Below are positions 1 through 6,089 of a stretch of DNA of 10,382 nucleotides, in pieces; the stretch's first letter is position 1; every line of letters starts with the position of its first letter. This DNA comes from Chloroflexota bacterium (GTDB lineage: Bacteria > Chloroflexota > Anaerolineae > Anaerolineales > UBA4823). The translations under genes were made by a program, and so were the position numbers. Under the pieces are notes generated by a model, which had not been told where the DNA came from, did not search any database, and saw nothing but the letters and a program-made list of their open reading frames with translations. The DNA lies in NCBI GenBank assembly GCA_030613705.1, contig JAUWLJ010000042.1:1-10382 (forward strand), given 5' to 3'.

Positions 1-119
1 TGTGGGCGGTGGGCAAGATTGTAGCTGCCCTGTGGTTGAACCGAGGTCCGCTCTATACGACTGGAGCCCAGAAAGACAACCGCGCTTCGAGCGACAAGAT
101 CAAGGATTACGCTCATTGA
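1..119 (+). CDS. 3' end of an unrecognised protein-coding gene (partial)
   Basis: An open frame enters from the left edge (first full codon at position 3) and stops at TGA 117-119, giving 38 residues that begin WAVGKIVAALWL and end KIKDYAH. The tail is hydrophobic first, then basic and polar. It lies 27 bp before surE on the same strand, so the two may be co-transcribed. I do not recognise the family from this fragment. That it is coding is inferred from the uninterrupted frame up to a stop just before a well-placed SD and start codon, and this is weak evidence on so short a stretch. Confidence 0.5.
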   Translation, partial: WAVGKIVAALWLNRGPLYTTGAQKDNRASSDKIKDYAH

Positions 120-146
120 TTTTGTCAGTTCATTAGGAATCTAAGT

Positions 147-974
147 ATGAGTTCATCGCAAATACTGCTCACCAATGATGATGGCATTCAATCTCCTGGT
201 TTGTGGACCGCAGCGAAAGCCCTTTCCGAATTGGGGTTTGTCAATGTGGTTGCCCCCCGAGACCAGTTTTCAGGCGCCGGACGCAGTTTACCGATCCACT
301 CTGATGGATTGATCGACCAGCAGGAAATGGAAGTTAACGGTCAAAAGTGGACTGTTTTTGCAGTCGGCGGGACACCTGCCCAAGCAGTACTGCACGCGGT
401 ACTTGAGATACTGCCTGAAAAACCTATCCTGGCAGTCGCGGGGATCAATTATGGCGAGAACCTGGGAACCGGGATCACCGTCTCGGGAACGGTGGGCGCG
501 GCGCTGGAAGCTGCAGCCCATGGTATCCCAGCCCTGGCGATCTCACTGGAAACCAAGCGTGAATACCATTTGTCCTACTCACCGGAGGTGGATTTCTCGG
601 CCGCGGGGTTTTTTGCGGCATATTTTGGCCGCATGTTGGTAGAAAAAAAGCTGCCTGCTGATGTGAACGTTCTTAAAGTAGATGTGCCCTGCGACGCAAC
701 AACTGAGACGCCCTGGGAAATCACGCGCCTGTCGCGCATTATTTATTACCAACCAACACCACCAAAAAGAGACTCCTGGGACCAGCCAGGCATTCCCAGC
801 TACCGAATCGTTGGTGATCCCACAAAGGATCGAACCGACACTGATGTATATGCTGTGCGCGTCAAGAGAGTGGTTTCGGTGACGCCGCTCAGCCTGGATT
901 TGACCTCCCGAGTGGAATTGGAGGAGCTGGATCGCCATTTACGGGGGAAGAGGGTGGATAACCACCGGGTGTGA
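147..974 (+). CDS. surE: 5'-nucleotidase SurE (survival protein E)
   Basis: SurE family metal-dependent nucleoside 5'-monophosphatase (EC 3.1.3.5), a cytoplasmic phosphatase linked to nucleotide salvage and stationary-phase survival. The 275-residue protein has the family hallmarks in order: LLTNDDG at residues 7-13 with the acidic pair D11/D12, APRDQFSGAGRS at 35-46 with the ligand-type serine S42, and AGINYGENLGTG at 98-109 with N101, followed by SGTVGAALEAAAHGIPALAIS. D11, D12, S42 and N101 correspond to the metal ligands described for the family. The length is normal or slightly long (about 250 is usual). The ATG at 147 follows AGGAA (135-139) with a 7-nt spacer. It sits 27 bp after an upstream + gene and converges on the MaoC gene. 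Nothing looks degraded. Confidence 0.95.
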   Translation: MSSSQILLTNDDGIQSPGLWTAAKALSELGFVNVVAPRDQFSGAGRSLPIHSDGLIDQQEMEVNGQKWTVFAVGGTPAQAVLHAVLEILPEKPILAVAGINYGENLGTGITVSGTVGAALEAAAHGIPALAISLETKREYHLSYSPEVDFSAAGFFAAYFGRMLVEKKLPADVNVLKVDVPCDATTETPWEITRLSRIIYYQPTPPKRDSWDQPGIPSYRIVGDPTKDRTDTDVYAVRVKRVVSVTPLSLDLTSRVELEELDRHLRGKRVDNHRV

Positions 975-1019
975 ATAGTGGAATTTGTTGCCTGTGGTGC
1001 AGATCATCGTGCAAGAAGT

Positions 1020-1057
1020 CTTAAGCCCGAGTAGCTATTAACTGCAAGCGGTTTAAG
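1020..1057. terminator. Weak hairpin between convergent surE and MaoC genes
   Basis: CTTAAGCC at 1020-1027 can pair with GGTTTAAG at 1050-1057 (eight pairs, one G-U) around a 22-nt loop. It lies between two convergent genes, where a terminator is expected. There is no T-run on either side, so a classic Rho-independent terminator is not supported. The rest of 975-1074 shows nothing. Confidence 0.2.
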
Positions 1058-1074
1058 TCATCAAGACAAGAAAA

Positions 1075-1503
1075 TTAATCGATCGATTCTATTAACAGCA
1101 CAGCTTCTCCCTCAAGAACAGTATCGCCGTCTTGATTAAAGCATAAAGTTTCCAGAGTAATTATTTTCCTATCTGGTCGCCATTTGGAAACTTCAACCTG
1201 TGCGGTGAGCGTATCACCCACCCTGACTGGGTTTAAGTATTTCAGAGTTTGGCGAAGGAATATTGCACCAGGACCGGGGAGATGCATACCTAAAACTGCC
1301 GAGATCAACCCTGCACTCAGCACACCGTGAGCAATGCGTCCTTGAAAACGTGATTTTCTGGCGAATTCTTCATCGATGTGAATCGGGTTGAAGTCACCGG
1401 TGATCTCAGCCATAGAGGTGATATCACTTGCGGTGATTTCCTTGGTCATCGATGCTTTTTCACCTACTTTAAAATCTTCGCGGACCTGAAAATTTCCAGC
1501 CAT
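1075..1503 (-). CDS. MaoC-like (R)-specific enoyl-CoA hydratase, PhaJ type
   Basis: Single-domain hot-dog-fold hydratase of 142 residues. It probably hydrates trans-2-enoyl-CoA to (R)-3-hydroxyacyl-CoA, linking beta-oxidation to polyhydroxyalkanoate or other acyl-CoA pathways. The hydratase-2 motif is intact: EITGDFNPIHIDEEFA at residues 33-48, with the catalytic-type Asp37 and His42 plus the conserved N39 and P40. AHGVLSAGLIS at 59-69 is the usual following helix. The length matches monomeric PhaJ proteins. The ATG is preceded on the minus strand by AGGGAG (plus 1509-1514) with a 5-nt spacer. It lies 25 bp downstream of the DUF4910-type remnant, so its promoter may lie inside that remnant. 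No PHA synthase or other fatty-acid gene is visible, so the substrate is open. Confidence 0.88.
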   Translation of the reverse strand: MAGNFQVREDFKVGEKASMTKEITASDITSMAEITGDFNPIHIDEEFARKSRFQGRIAHGVLSAGLISAVLGMHLPGPGAIFLRQTLKYLNPVRVGDTLTAQVEVSKWRPDRKIITLETLCFNQDGDTVLEGEAVLLIESID

Positions 1504-1528
1504 TGTTTCTCCCTATTTGCAGCTATTC

Positions 1529-2373
1529 TTATACTTCAATTAACAAACTACCCTTTTTAAGTCTCTCGACTATGGGCATCAATTCCCACAAATTTATGTT
1601 AAATTTTTCTGCTATCTCCAGGGCTGTCCGGGAGCCGTCTGCATAAGTGAGCAAATTCATCATGTCGCGCACCTGTTCTCCACTCTTCTTTGTGCTGATC
1701 GTGGGGTAGAGCCCCCTCTTCCCCAACTGTGGTTCACAAAGCAAGCTCACCTTCAACCTCTGGTTGGTTTCTATGCATTCAATGCATTTCTGCAGCACAT
1801 CATATGCACCTTGTAACCCGGCAGGTGTGATGAAATTAAGATCAGTCAACGAGGTATGGTATTCAGAATACGATCCATATTTCGTTCGCAACACAGATGC
1901 AATCGGTAAATCTACCCCAGGACTGCAGTATAGACGCTCATCGCTTCCCCGGTCGATGAGTGATTATTGATGCATGTTCTTCAAGACATGCAAGGCAACC
2001 TGGTCAGCAAGGGTTTTCTCCTGCCTGGATGGCAAATATGAATATGAGTTATTGTCGCCATCGCAGGTAACGTTAAATCCAGCGATAATATTGCTTTTCA
2101 TCTCATCCAGGTTGCAACTGAGATAGACAATTGAGCCTATGGTTTCAGGTATAAGGACGATTCTGTAAGTGTATTTTCTCTTTTGAGTTAACAGCCACTT
2201 AGCGAGATGAGTGGTGACTGCCGGACATGATATCTCATTATTTCTAGAGAAGGATGACAGATATAAGTGGAGAGAAAAACTTCCTGGTTTTGGATGCCAG
2301 GTATGATTATACAGTAAATGCGTTGTTGCGGATATCGGATTAAAACCTCGCACTCTGATTGATGCTTTTTCAG
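1529..2373 (-). pseudogene. Decayed DUF4910-type aminopeptidase-like protein with C-terminal winged helix
   Basis: Three stretches on the minus strand read, in order, as one protein of the DUF4910 / DUF2172 / HTH_47 type (M28-like zinc aminopeptidase fold, often near surface-polysaccharide genes). From 2373 to 2245 the frame gives EVFLSTYICHPSL, including the CHPS motif whose histidine is a likely metal ligand. From 2242 the frame one base off continues NNEISCPAVTT, KRKYTYRIVLIPETIGS and on to a TAA at 1964-1966. Past that stop, in the same frame, come GSDERLYCSPGVDLP, SYSEYHTS, CEPQLGKRGLYPT and a C-terminal winged-helix-like segment ending LKKGSLLIEV. One missing base near 2243-2244 and the single TAA therefore break the gene. 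The N-terminal portion (roughly the first third to half, judged from remembered family length) is absent, replaced to the right by an oppositely oriented gene. The family assignment is from recognition, without a search. Confidence 0.8.
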
Positions 2374-2494
2374 TTAGGGATAATTTACCAGACAGGAGTA
2401 AGAGATGTGGGCTGCATTCCTGCTGGCAGGCTCAGGTTTGATCTCCCGCATTGAGCAGCAGGATTTTGAGCGTCATTTGCTTGGGGAAGTATCT

Positions 2495-2779
2495 ATGGGA
2501 AAAGTAGAGTCAATTAAAATCCAGCGAGTGCAAACTGGCGTGCGAATCGAAAAGCGGATGCTAAAAGTCTTAAAAGCGCTGGCAGAGGTCCATGATATTA
2601 CCTTAGGGGATCTGCTGGAAGCGATCGTCCTACATGCCTTTGAAGGAGAAAGCCCATTCCAAAATGAAGGACTGAAGAAGATCGCTGCGTTGAAGGAGAT
2701 TTACGGTATGGATTACGATGCCAGCGCCAGCCACCATTTTGTTGAAGATGACCAGAATGCAATTACGGGAGCGAATTGA
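2495..2779 (+). CDS. Small conserved protein, probable ribbon-helix-helix type
   Basis: A 94-residue protein with no named function. Residues 5-17 (ESIKIQRVQTGVR) look like a beta-strand, followed by helix (EKRMLKVLKALAEVHD, 19-34), a turn and a second helix (TLGDLLEAIVLHAFEG, 36-51). This is the strand-helix-helix order of Arc/MetJ-like DNA-binding proteins. The C-terminal part (LKKIAALKEIYGMDYD) is helical. That is a fold guess only. Start choice: ATG 2495 has GGGGAAG at 2483-2489 with a 5-nt spacer and places the basic strand near the N-terminus. An in-frame ATG at 2405 also has a good SD (AGGAG 2394-2398, 6-nt spacer) and would add 30 residues. Its TGA is 1 bp before the VOC gene start, so the two are almost certainly co-translated. 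It could be a regulator or partner of that enzyme. Confidence 0.7.
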   Translation: MGKVESIKIQRVQTGVRIEKRMLKVLKALAEVHDITLGDLLEAIVLHAFEGESPFQNEGLKKIAALKEIYGMDYDASASHHFVEDDQNAITGAN

Positions 2780-2780
2780 G

Positions 2781-3131
2781 ATGATCAAAGGTATTGAAGT
2801 AATTTGTCTGTGGGCAGAAAATGTACCAAAGTCAGCACATTTTTACAAAGACGTACTGGGATTAGATTTGCTGCCTCATCATCATGGTGGGCGACCGCAC
2901 TTTAAAGTCGGCGAGGCTTTTTTAACCATTTTGCAGGGGAAACCACAGCCAGCGGAAGATTCTGTACCTGCCCGTTTCCCTTTGTTCGCATTCCGCGTTT
3001 GGGACCTCGATGAAGCTGTTGAACGTTTGAAGGCGCATGACGTGGAGCTGCCCTGGGGAATCGAAGGAAATGAAGATTCGCGGTGGGTGATGTTTCATGA
3101 CCCGGCCGGTAATCTTATCGAATTGACTTGA
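2781..3131 (+). CDS. VOC superfamily protein (glyoxalase/bleomycin-resistance/dioxygenase fold)
   Basis: A 116-residue single-module vicinal-oxygen-chelate protein. The N-terminal beta-alpha unit (GIEVICLWAENVPKSAHFYKDVLGLDLLP, about residues 4-32, with FYKDVLGL as the signature) is followed by a C-terminal unit ending WVMFHDPAGNLIELT (102-116), in which E114 is the usual last metal ligand. H40 in GGRPHFKVG and E6 are other possible ligands. Proteins of this size form dimers to build the metal site. The substrate cannot be read from sequence: lactoylglutathione lyase, an antibiotic-binding protein or a dioxygenase are all possible. The start at 2781 uses GGGAG (2767-2771, 9-nt spacer) inside the end of the preceding gene. 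An upstream in-frame ATG at 2718 would overlap that gene by 62 bp and lacks family sequence. Confidence 0.85.
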   Translation: MIKGIEVICLWAENVPKSAHFYKDVLGLDLLPHHHGGRPHFKVGEAFLTILQGKPQPAEDSVPARFPLFAFRVWDLDEAVERLKAHDVELPWGIEGNEDSRWVMFHDPAGNLIELT

Positions 3132-3253
3132 TTTTCAGACTCATCCGTGTGTATTACGGTCAGGGTATGGTCGCCAATTTCCTAAGAGTTCGGATGGAGT
3201 GAGCGGCGTTCATTGGTTTTTGGGGAGTACTTCTTTACCCTTACTTACTATTA

Positions 3254-3290
3254 GATAATAAAAGAAACCTCATCTAAATTAGGTGAGGTT
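3254..3290 (-). terminator. Rho-independent terminator of the hutI-HD-receiver cluster
   Basis: On the minus strand, 35 bp after the receiver gene's stop, a near-perfect hairpin at 3266-3290 has arms AACCTCATCT and AGGTGAGGTT (ten pairs, one G-U) around a 5-nt AT loop. It is followed on that strand by the T-rich run TCTTTTATTAT. On the + strand no T-run follows, so it serves the minus-strand genes and not the VOC gene. The remainder of 3132-3253 shows nothing I can name. Confidence 0.85.
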
Positions 3291-3324
3291 CGAATTGATG
3301 GTTGTGAATTTACAATCACTCGGG

Positions 3325-3945
3325 CTAGGAGTCGTTGATGGATTTCTCCAGGCGCGAGTAAATCTCATCTAATTCCCATTGAATCTGGTCCCTTTGAGCA
3401 CAGTTATCCTGGAGCATCCCCTCGAAGGATGTTTTGAGCGAATTCGGCAAAGTTTCCAACAGCCGCTCATTACGTACTATCTGAGCGTTTTTGTGTCCTA
3501 GCTTGACTTCTAACCGACGCCGGTAACCTTTTAGAAATTGCTGTTTGTCCATTGGTGAGGAGAGGTCACCATGGCTATTGGTCAATACCTCTGCCACAGT
3601 GAGCAAAAAATCTTCTGTGTCGACAGGTTTCTCCATGAAGCGTACAGCACCCAGGCTCATGGCGAAAGCTTTATCCTCCGGGGTGACATATGTCGCTGAA
3701 AGAAAGATGATAGGTATCTGGGATGTTTCTGGATTCCGCCGTAGATTAAACGCCAAAGTATAGCCGTCCATCTTGGGCATCATGATATCGGTAATCACTA
3801 AGGCGGGTTTTTCTTGGGGAACGATTTGGAGCGCCTCTTCTCCATTACCGGCGGTAACGACCGGGTAACCTTTGAAGCGCAGGGTCACATCTAAAAGTTC
3901 CAGGATATTGGGGACATCTTCAACAACTAGTATTGGACCATTCAT
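3325..3945 (-). CDS. Response regulator: receiver domain plus unassigned helical C-terminal region
   Basis: Two-part protein of 206 residues. Residues 3-120 are a CheY-like receiver domain: acidic pair E9/D10 in LVVEDVPN, phospho-acceptor D53 in VITDIMMPKMDGY, S83 in IIFLSA, and K106 in FMEKPVD. All phosphorylation residues are present. Residues about 130-206 match no DNA-binding or enzymatic output domain I know. They are rich in Arg, Lys, Glu and Gln, with helical stretches such as GYRRRLEVKLGHKN (140-153) and QIQWELDEIYSRLEKS (187-202), which could form a coiled coil. No histidine kinase is in the window. It lies 55 bp downstream of the HD-domain gene, on the same strand as hutI. No SD precedes the ATG; a TAGAAT hexamer sits 6 nt upstream of it. 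It may act by protein-protein contact. Confidence 0.88.
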   Translation of the reverse strand: MNGPILVVEDVPNILELLDVTLRFKGYPVVTAGNGEEALQIVPQEKPALVITDIMMPKMDGYTLAFNLRRNPETSQIPIIFLSATYVTPEDKAFAMSLGAVRFMEKPVDTEDFLLTVAEVLTNSHGDLSSPMDKQQFLKGYRRRLEVKLGHKNAQIVRNERLLETLPNSLKTSFEGMLQDNCAQRDQIQWELDEIYSRLEKSINDS

Positions 3946-3951
3946 CCAATT

Positions 3952-3980
3952 ATTCTAGCCGCATTTTACGTAGATCCAAT
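3952..3980 (-). promoter_or_regulatory. Possible promoter giving a leaderless transcript of the receiver gene
   Basis: On the minus strand TAGAAT (plus 3952-3957, five of six matches to TATAAT) ends 6 nt before the ATG, which places the expected transcription start on the A of ATG. A weak -35-like TTGGAT (plus 3974-3979) lies 16 nt upstream. No SD is present, which agrees with leaderless initiation. The -35 is poor, so this is only suggestive. Confidence 0.35.
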
Positions 3981-4000
3981 CAACAGAATTGATAGTTGTC

Positions 4001-4642
4001 TTATTTTTCTCCCTTCTCTTCAGCTGCCAGGCGATCGAAGTACTCGGCCATAAATTGATGGCGTTCTTCAGCAATCTCACGGGCGGTAAAAGTATATAGG
4101 CGGTCTTTGATCTTACTTAATTTAAACAGATACTCATGATAAGAGGAATGGGGTTCGCCGGGTTCTTTTTCACCTGTTTCCATAAAGCGTGGAGAGGGTT
4201 CCGCGTAGATAGGCTGGTTGACGACCACATCGAAAGCGACAGTCCGGGCGACGCCAACAGCGCCGATCACATCCAGCTTATCTGCATCGAACAGGATTTT
4301 CGCTTCCAGGGTTTGAGGGGATTCCGTGTTGTCCCGGAAGCGATGCGCACGAATACAGTGCTGTACAGCTGCGATCCTGTCGGGTGACCAGCCTTCAGCC
4401 TGCAGAATTTGTTGGGCAAATTCGGAAGAAGCATGGTGATGGTTCTGGCGACCTTCTTCCCCGCCTTCAGTTTGGCTGCCCTGGGCATCATGCAGCAGGG
4501 CGGCAGCACGCACGATTTCCAGGTCAGCTCCCTCAATAAGGGCTAGTTTTTCAACCATGCGGTATACGCGCAGGATATGATCGAACCCATGGACCGGATC
4601 GATCTCTGGATACCAGCTGCGAGCAGTTTCGATGTTTGGCAT
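4001..4642 (-). CDS. HD-domain phosphohydrolase (YpgQ/YedJ-like)
   Basis: A 213-residue soluble HD-superfamily metal-dependent phosphohydrolase. Motifs in order: GFDHILRVYRM at 19-29 with metal-type H22, ALLHDA at 48-53 with the H51/D52 doublet, NHHHASSEFA at 67-76, CIRAHRF at 96-102, and FDADKLDVIGAVGV at 118-131 with D119/D121. This arrangement and length match the group that includes B. subtilis YpgQ, reported as a nucleotide pyrophosphohydrolase. The substrate here is not determined by sequence. The C-terminal third is helical and charged (EIAEERHQFMAEYFDRL). The start codon is 12 bp after the hutI stop with no clear SD close to it, which suggests translation coupled to hutI. The receiver gene follows after 55 bp. 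Confidence 0.88.
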   Translation of the reverse strand: MPNIETARSWYPEIDPVHGFDHILRVYRMVEKLALIEGADLEIVRAAALLHDAQGSQTEGGEEGRQNHHHASSEFAQQILQAEGWSPDRIAAVQHCIRAHRFRDNTESPQTLEAKILFDADKLDVIGAVGVARTVAFDVVVNQPIYAEPSPRFMETGEKEPGEPHSSYHEYLFKLSKIKDRLYTFTAREIAEERHQFMAEYFDRLAAEEKGEK

Positions 4643-4654
4643 GCTATTTTCTAG

Positions 4655-5908
4655 TTATCCGTTGGAGTTTCTTACAACCACATCCCCTTTTTTCACTACA
4701 GTCCTCACCAGGTTAGTACCAAAACGGTAACCAAGGTGCTGATAATTGGGGACATTCAAGATTAATACATCGCCTTGTTTGCCGGGCTCGAGAGAGCCGA
4801 TCTGATCAGCCCGCGAGATCGCCGCTGCTGCGTTGATCGTGGCTGCAGCGATCGCCTGGGCTGGAGTAAGGTGCATGTAGCGGCAAGCCAGGGCGATTGC
4901 AAACTGCATGTTCTCGCACCAGGCAGTACCCGGATTAAGATCTGTGGCTAAAGCCAGGATGCCACCCGCCTCCAGGATCGCCTGGGCAGGGGTATAGTGA
5001 TCTTCTGCCAGTCCAAATGGGGTATTTGGTAAAGCGACTGCTACAGTATCGCTTTCAGCCAAAATGTTGATATCCTCTTCAGATGTGGCCACCAAATGAT
5101 CGGCGGAGACGGCATGCAGCTCGGCAGCTAAGGCTGCACCACCCAGGTTATCAAACTCATCGGCATGAATTTTCAACGGGAAACCAAGTTTCTTGGCCAA
5201 GCTCAAGATTTGACGGGATTGATCCAGATCAAAGGCACCCGTTTCGCAGAAGACATCCACAAAGGGCAGCTGGCGACCATCAGGCCACCAGGCACCCACT
5301 GCTGGCAGCATGTTGACGCAGAGGTGATCTGTGTAAGCCTGAGGATCATCTTTGAATTCCGGAGGGATGGCGTGAGCACCCAGAAAGGTGATCGCAAGTT
5401 CGAGTGGACCTTCCTCATCCAGGGCGATTAGTGCCTGGAGCATGCGCAGCTCGCTTTCGGTTTCCAGGCCATAGCCGGTCTTGGCTTCAGCGGGGGTTGT
5501 ACCATGCTCGAGCATTGTTAGCATCCGGGGGCGGGTCTCGCCGAGCAGTGAGTAGAGTGATGCCGCCCGAGTGGCGCGCACTGTAGAGAGAATCCCTCCC
5601 CCTGCTGCAAGTATCTCCAAGTAGGTTTTCCCTTGCAGACGCATTTCGAATTCTGCTGCTCGATCACCAACCCAAATTAGATGGGTATGTGGATCGACAA
5701 AACCTGGCATAACCACGCAGTTAGCAGCATCTATTTGCGGTTCGTCAGGGTAGGCAGCTTGTAGTTCTTCACTGGGACCTGCTGTAACGATTTTCTCACC
5801 CTGGATCAGTAAAGCGCCATTGGGGATCAATCCCAGCTGGCCTAAATTTTGACCTCTTTGGGGACCACCAGCCAGAGTGAGTATTTGTGAAGCGGAATGG
5901 ATCAGCAT
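4655..5908 (-). CDS. hutI: Imidazolonepropionase HutI
   Basis: Converts 4-imidazolone-5-propanoate to N-formimino-L-glutamate, the third step of histidine degradation (EC 3.5.2.7). It is a cytoplasmic amidohydrolase-superfamily enzyme of 417 residues, a typical length. Visible motifs: GFVDPHTHLIWVGDRAAEF at 69-87 with metal ligands H74 and H76, AKTGYGLE at 142-149, FLGAHA at 175-180, DVFCETGAF at 218-226, KIHADEFDNLGG at 246-257 with H248, SADHL at 268-272, and ATDLNPGT at 321-328 with D323. All ligands and substrate-loop residues are present. The ATG at 5908 matches the usual HutI N-terminus (LIHSASQILTLAGGPQRG) but has no SD. hutH, hutU and a formiminoglutamase are not in the window, so the rest of the pathway must lie elsewhere or be absent. 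Confidence 0.96.
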   Translation of the reverse strand: MLIHSASQILTLAGGPQRGQNLGQLGLIPNGALLIQGEKIVTAGPSEELQAAYPDEPQIDAANCVVMPGFVDPHTHLIWVGDRAAEFEMRLQGKTYLEILAAGGGILSTVRATRAASLYSLLGETRPRMLTMLEHGTTPAEAKTGYGLETESELRMLQALIALDEEGPLELAITFLGAHAIPPEFKDDPQAYTDHLCVNMLPAVGAWWPDGRQLPFVDVFCETGAFDLDQSRQILSLAKKLGFPLKIHADEFDNLGGAALAAELHAVSADHLVATSEEDINILAESDTVAVALPNTPFGLAEDHYTPAQAILEAGGILALATDLNPGTAWCENMQFAIALACRYMHLTPAQAIAAATINAAAAISRADQIGSLEPGKQGDVLILNVPNYQHLGYRFGTNLVRTVVKKGDVVVRNSNG

Positions 5909-6030
5909 AGTATAAGTGTGGCAGATTCAAGTTCAATTGGCAGTGCAATTTTACCATCGGCAAATGCTTTGGAGGTTATGAATGGACGAATAAAACCACT
6001 TGGCTGGTCACTGGCAAAATAAAACTAATA

Positions 6031-6060
6031 TTGTCCGAATTAATCGGAAGCGGTTACAAT
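6031..6060 (+). promoter_or_regulatory. Candidate sigma-70-type promoter of the aspartase-like gene
   Basis: TTGTCC (6031-6036) and TACAAT (6055-6060) are separated by 18 bp, in the divergent gap between hutI and the lyase gene. A start near 6067 would leave a leader of about 23 nt containing the SD TTGGAGGA (6073-6080). The -10 is good and the -35 matches four of six positions. Confidence 0.5.
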
Positions 6061-6089
6061 TACATATATCAGTTGGAGGATCAGGCAGC

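Noticed and set aside
2405..2494. Longer N-terminus for the small RHH-like protein from ATG 2405
   Set aside because: It has a good SD, but the extra 30 residues look unrelated to the core, and ATG 2495 has its own SD just before the predicted strand. It is kept as an alternative only.
6000..6089. TTG-initiated extension of the aspartase-like protein
   Set aside because: The candidate promoter -10 and the strong SD lie inside it, and family similarity starts at the ATG at 6090.
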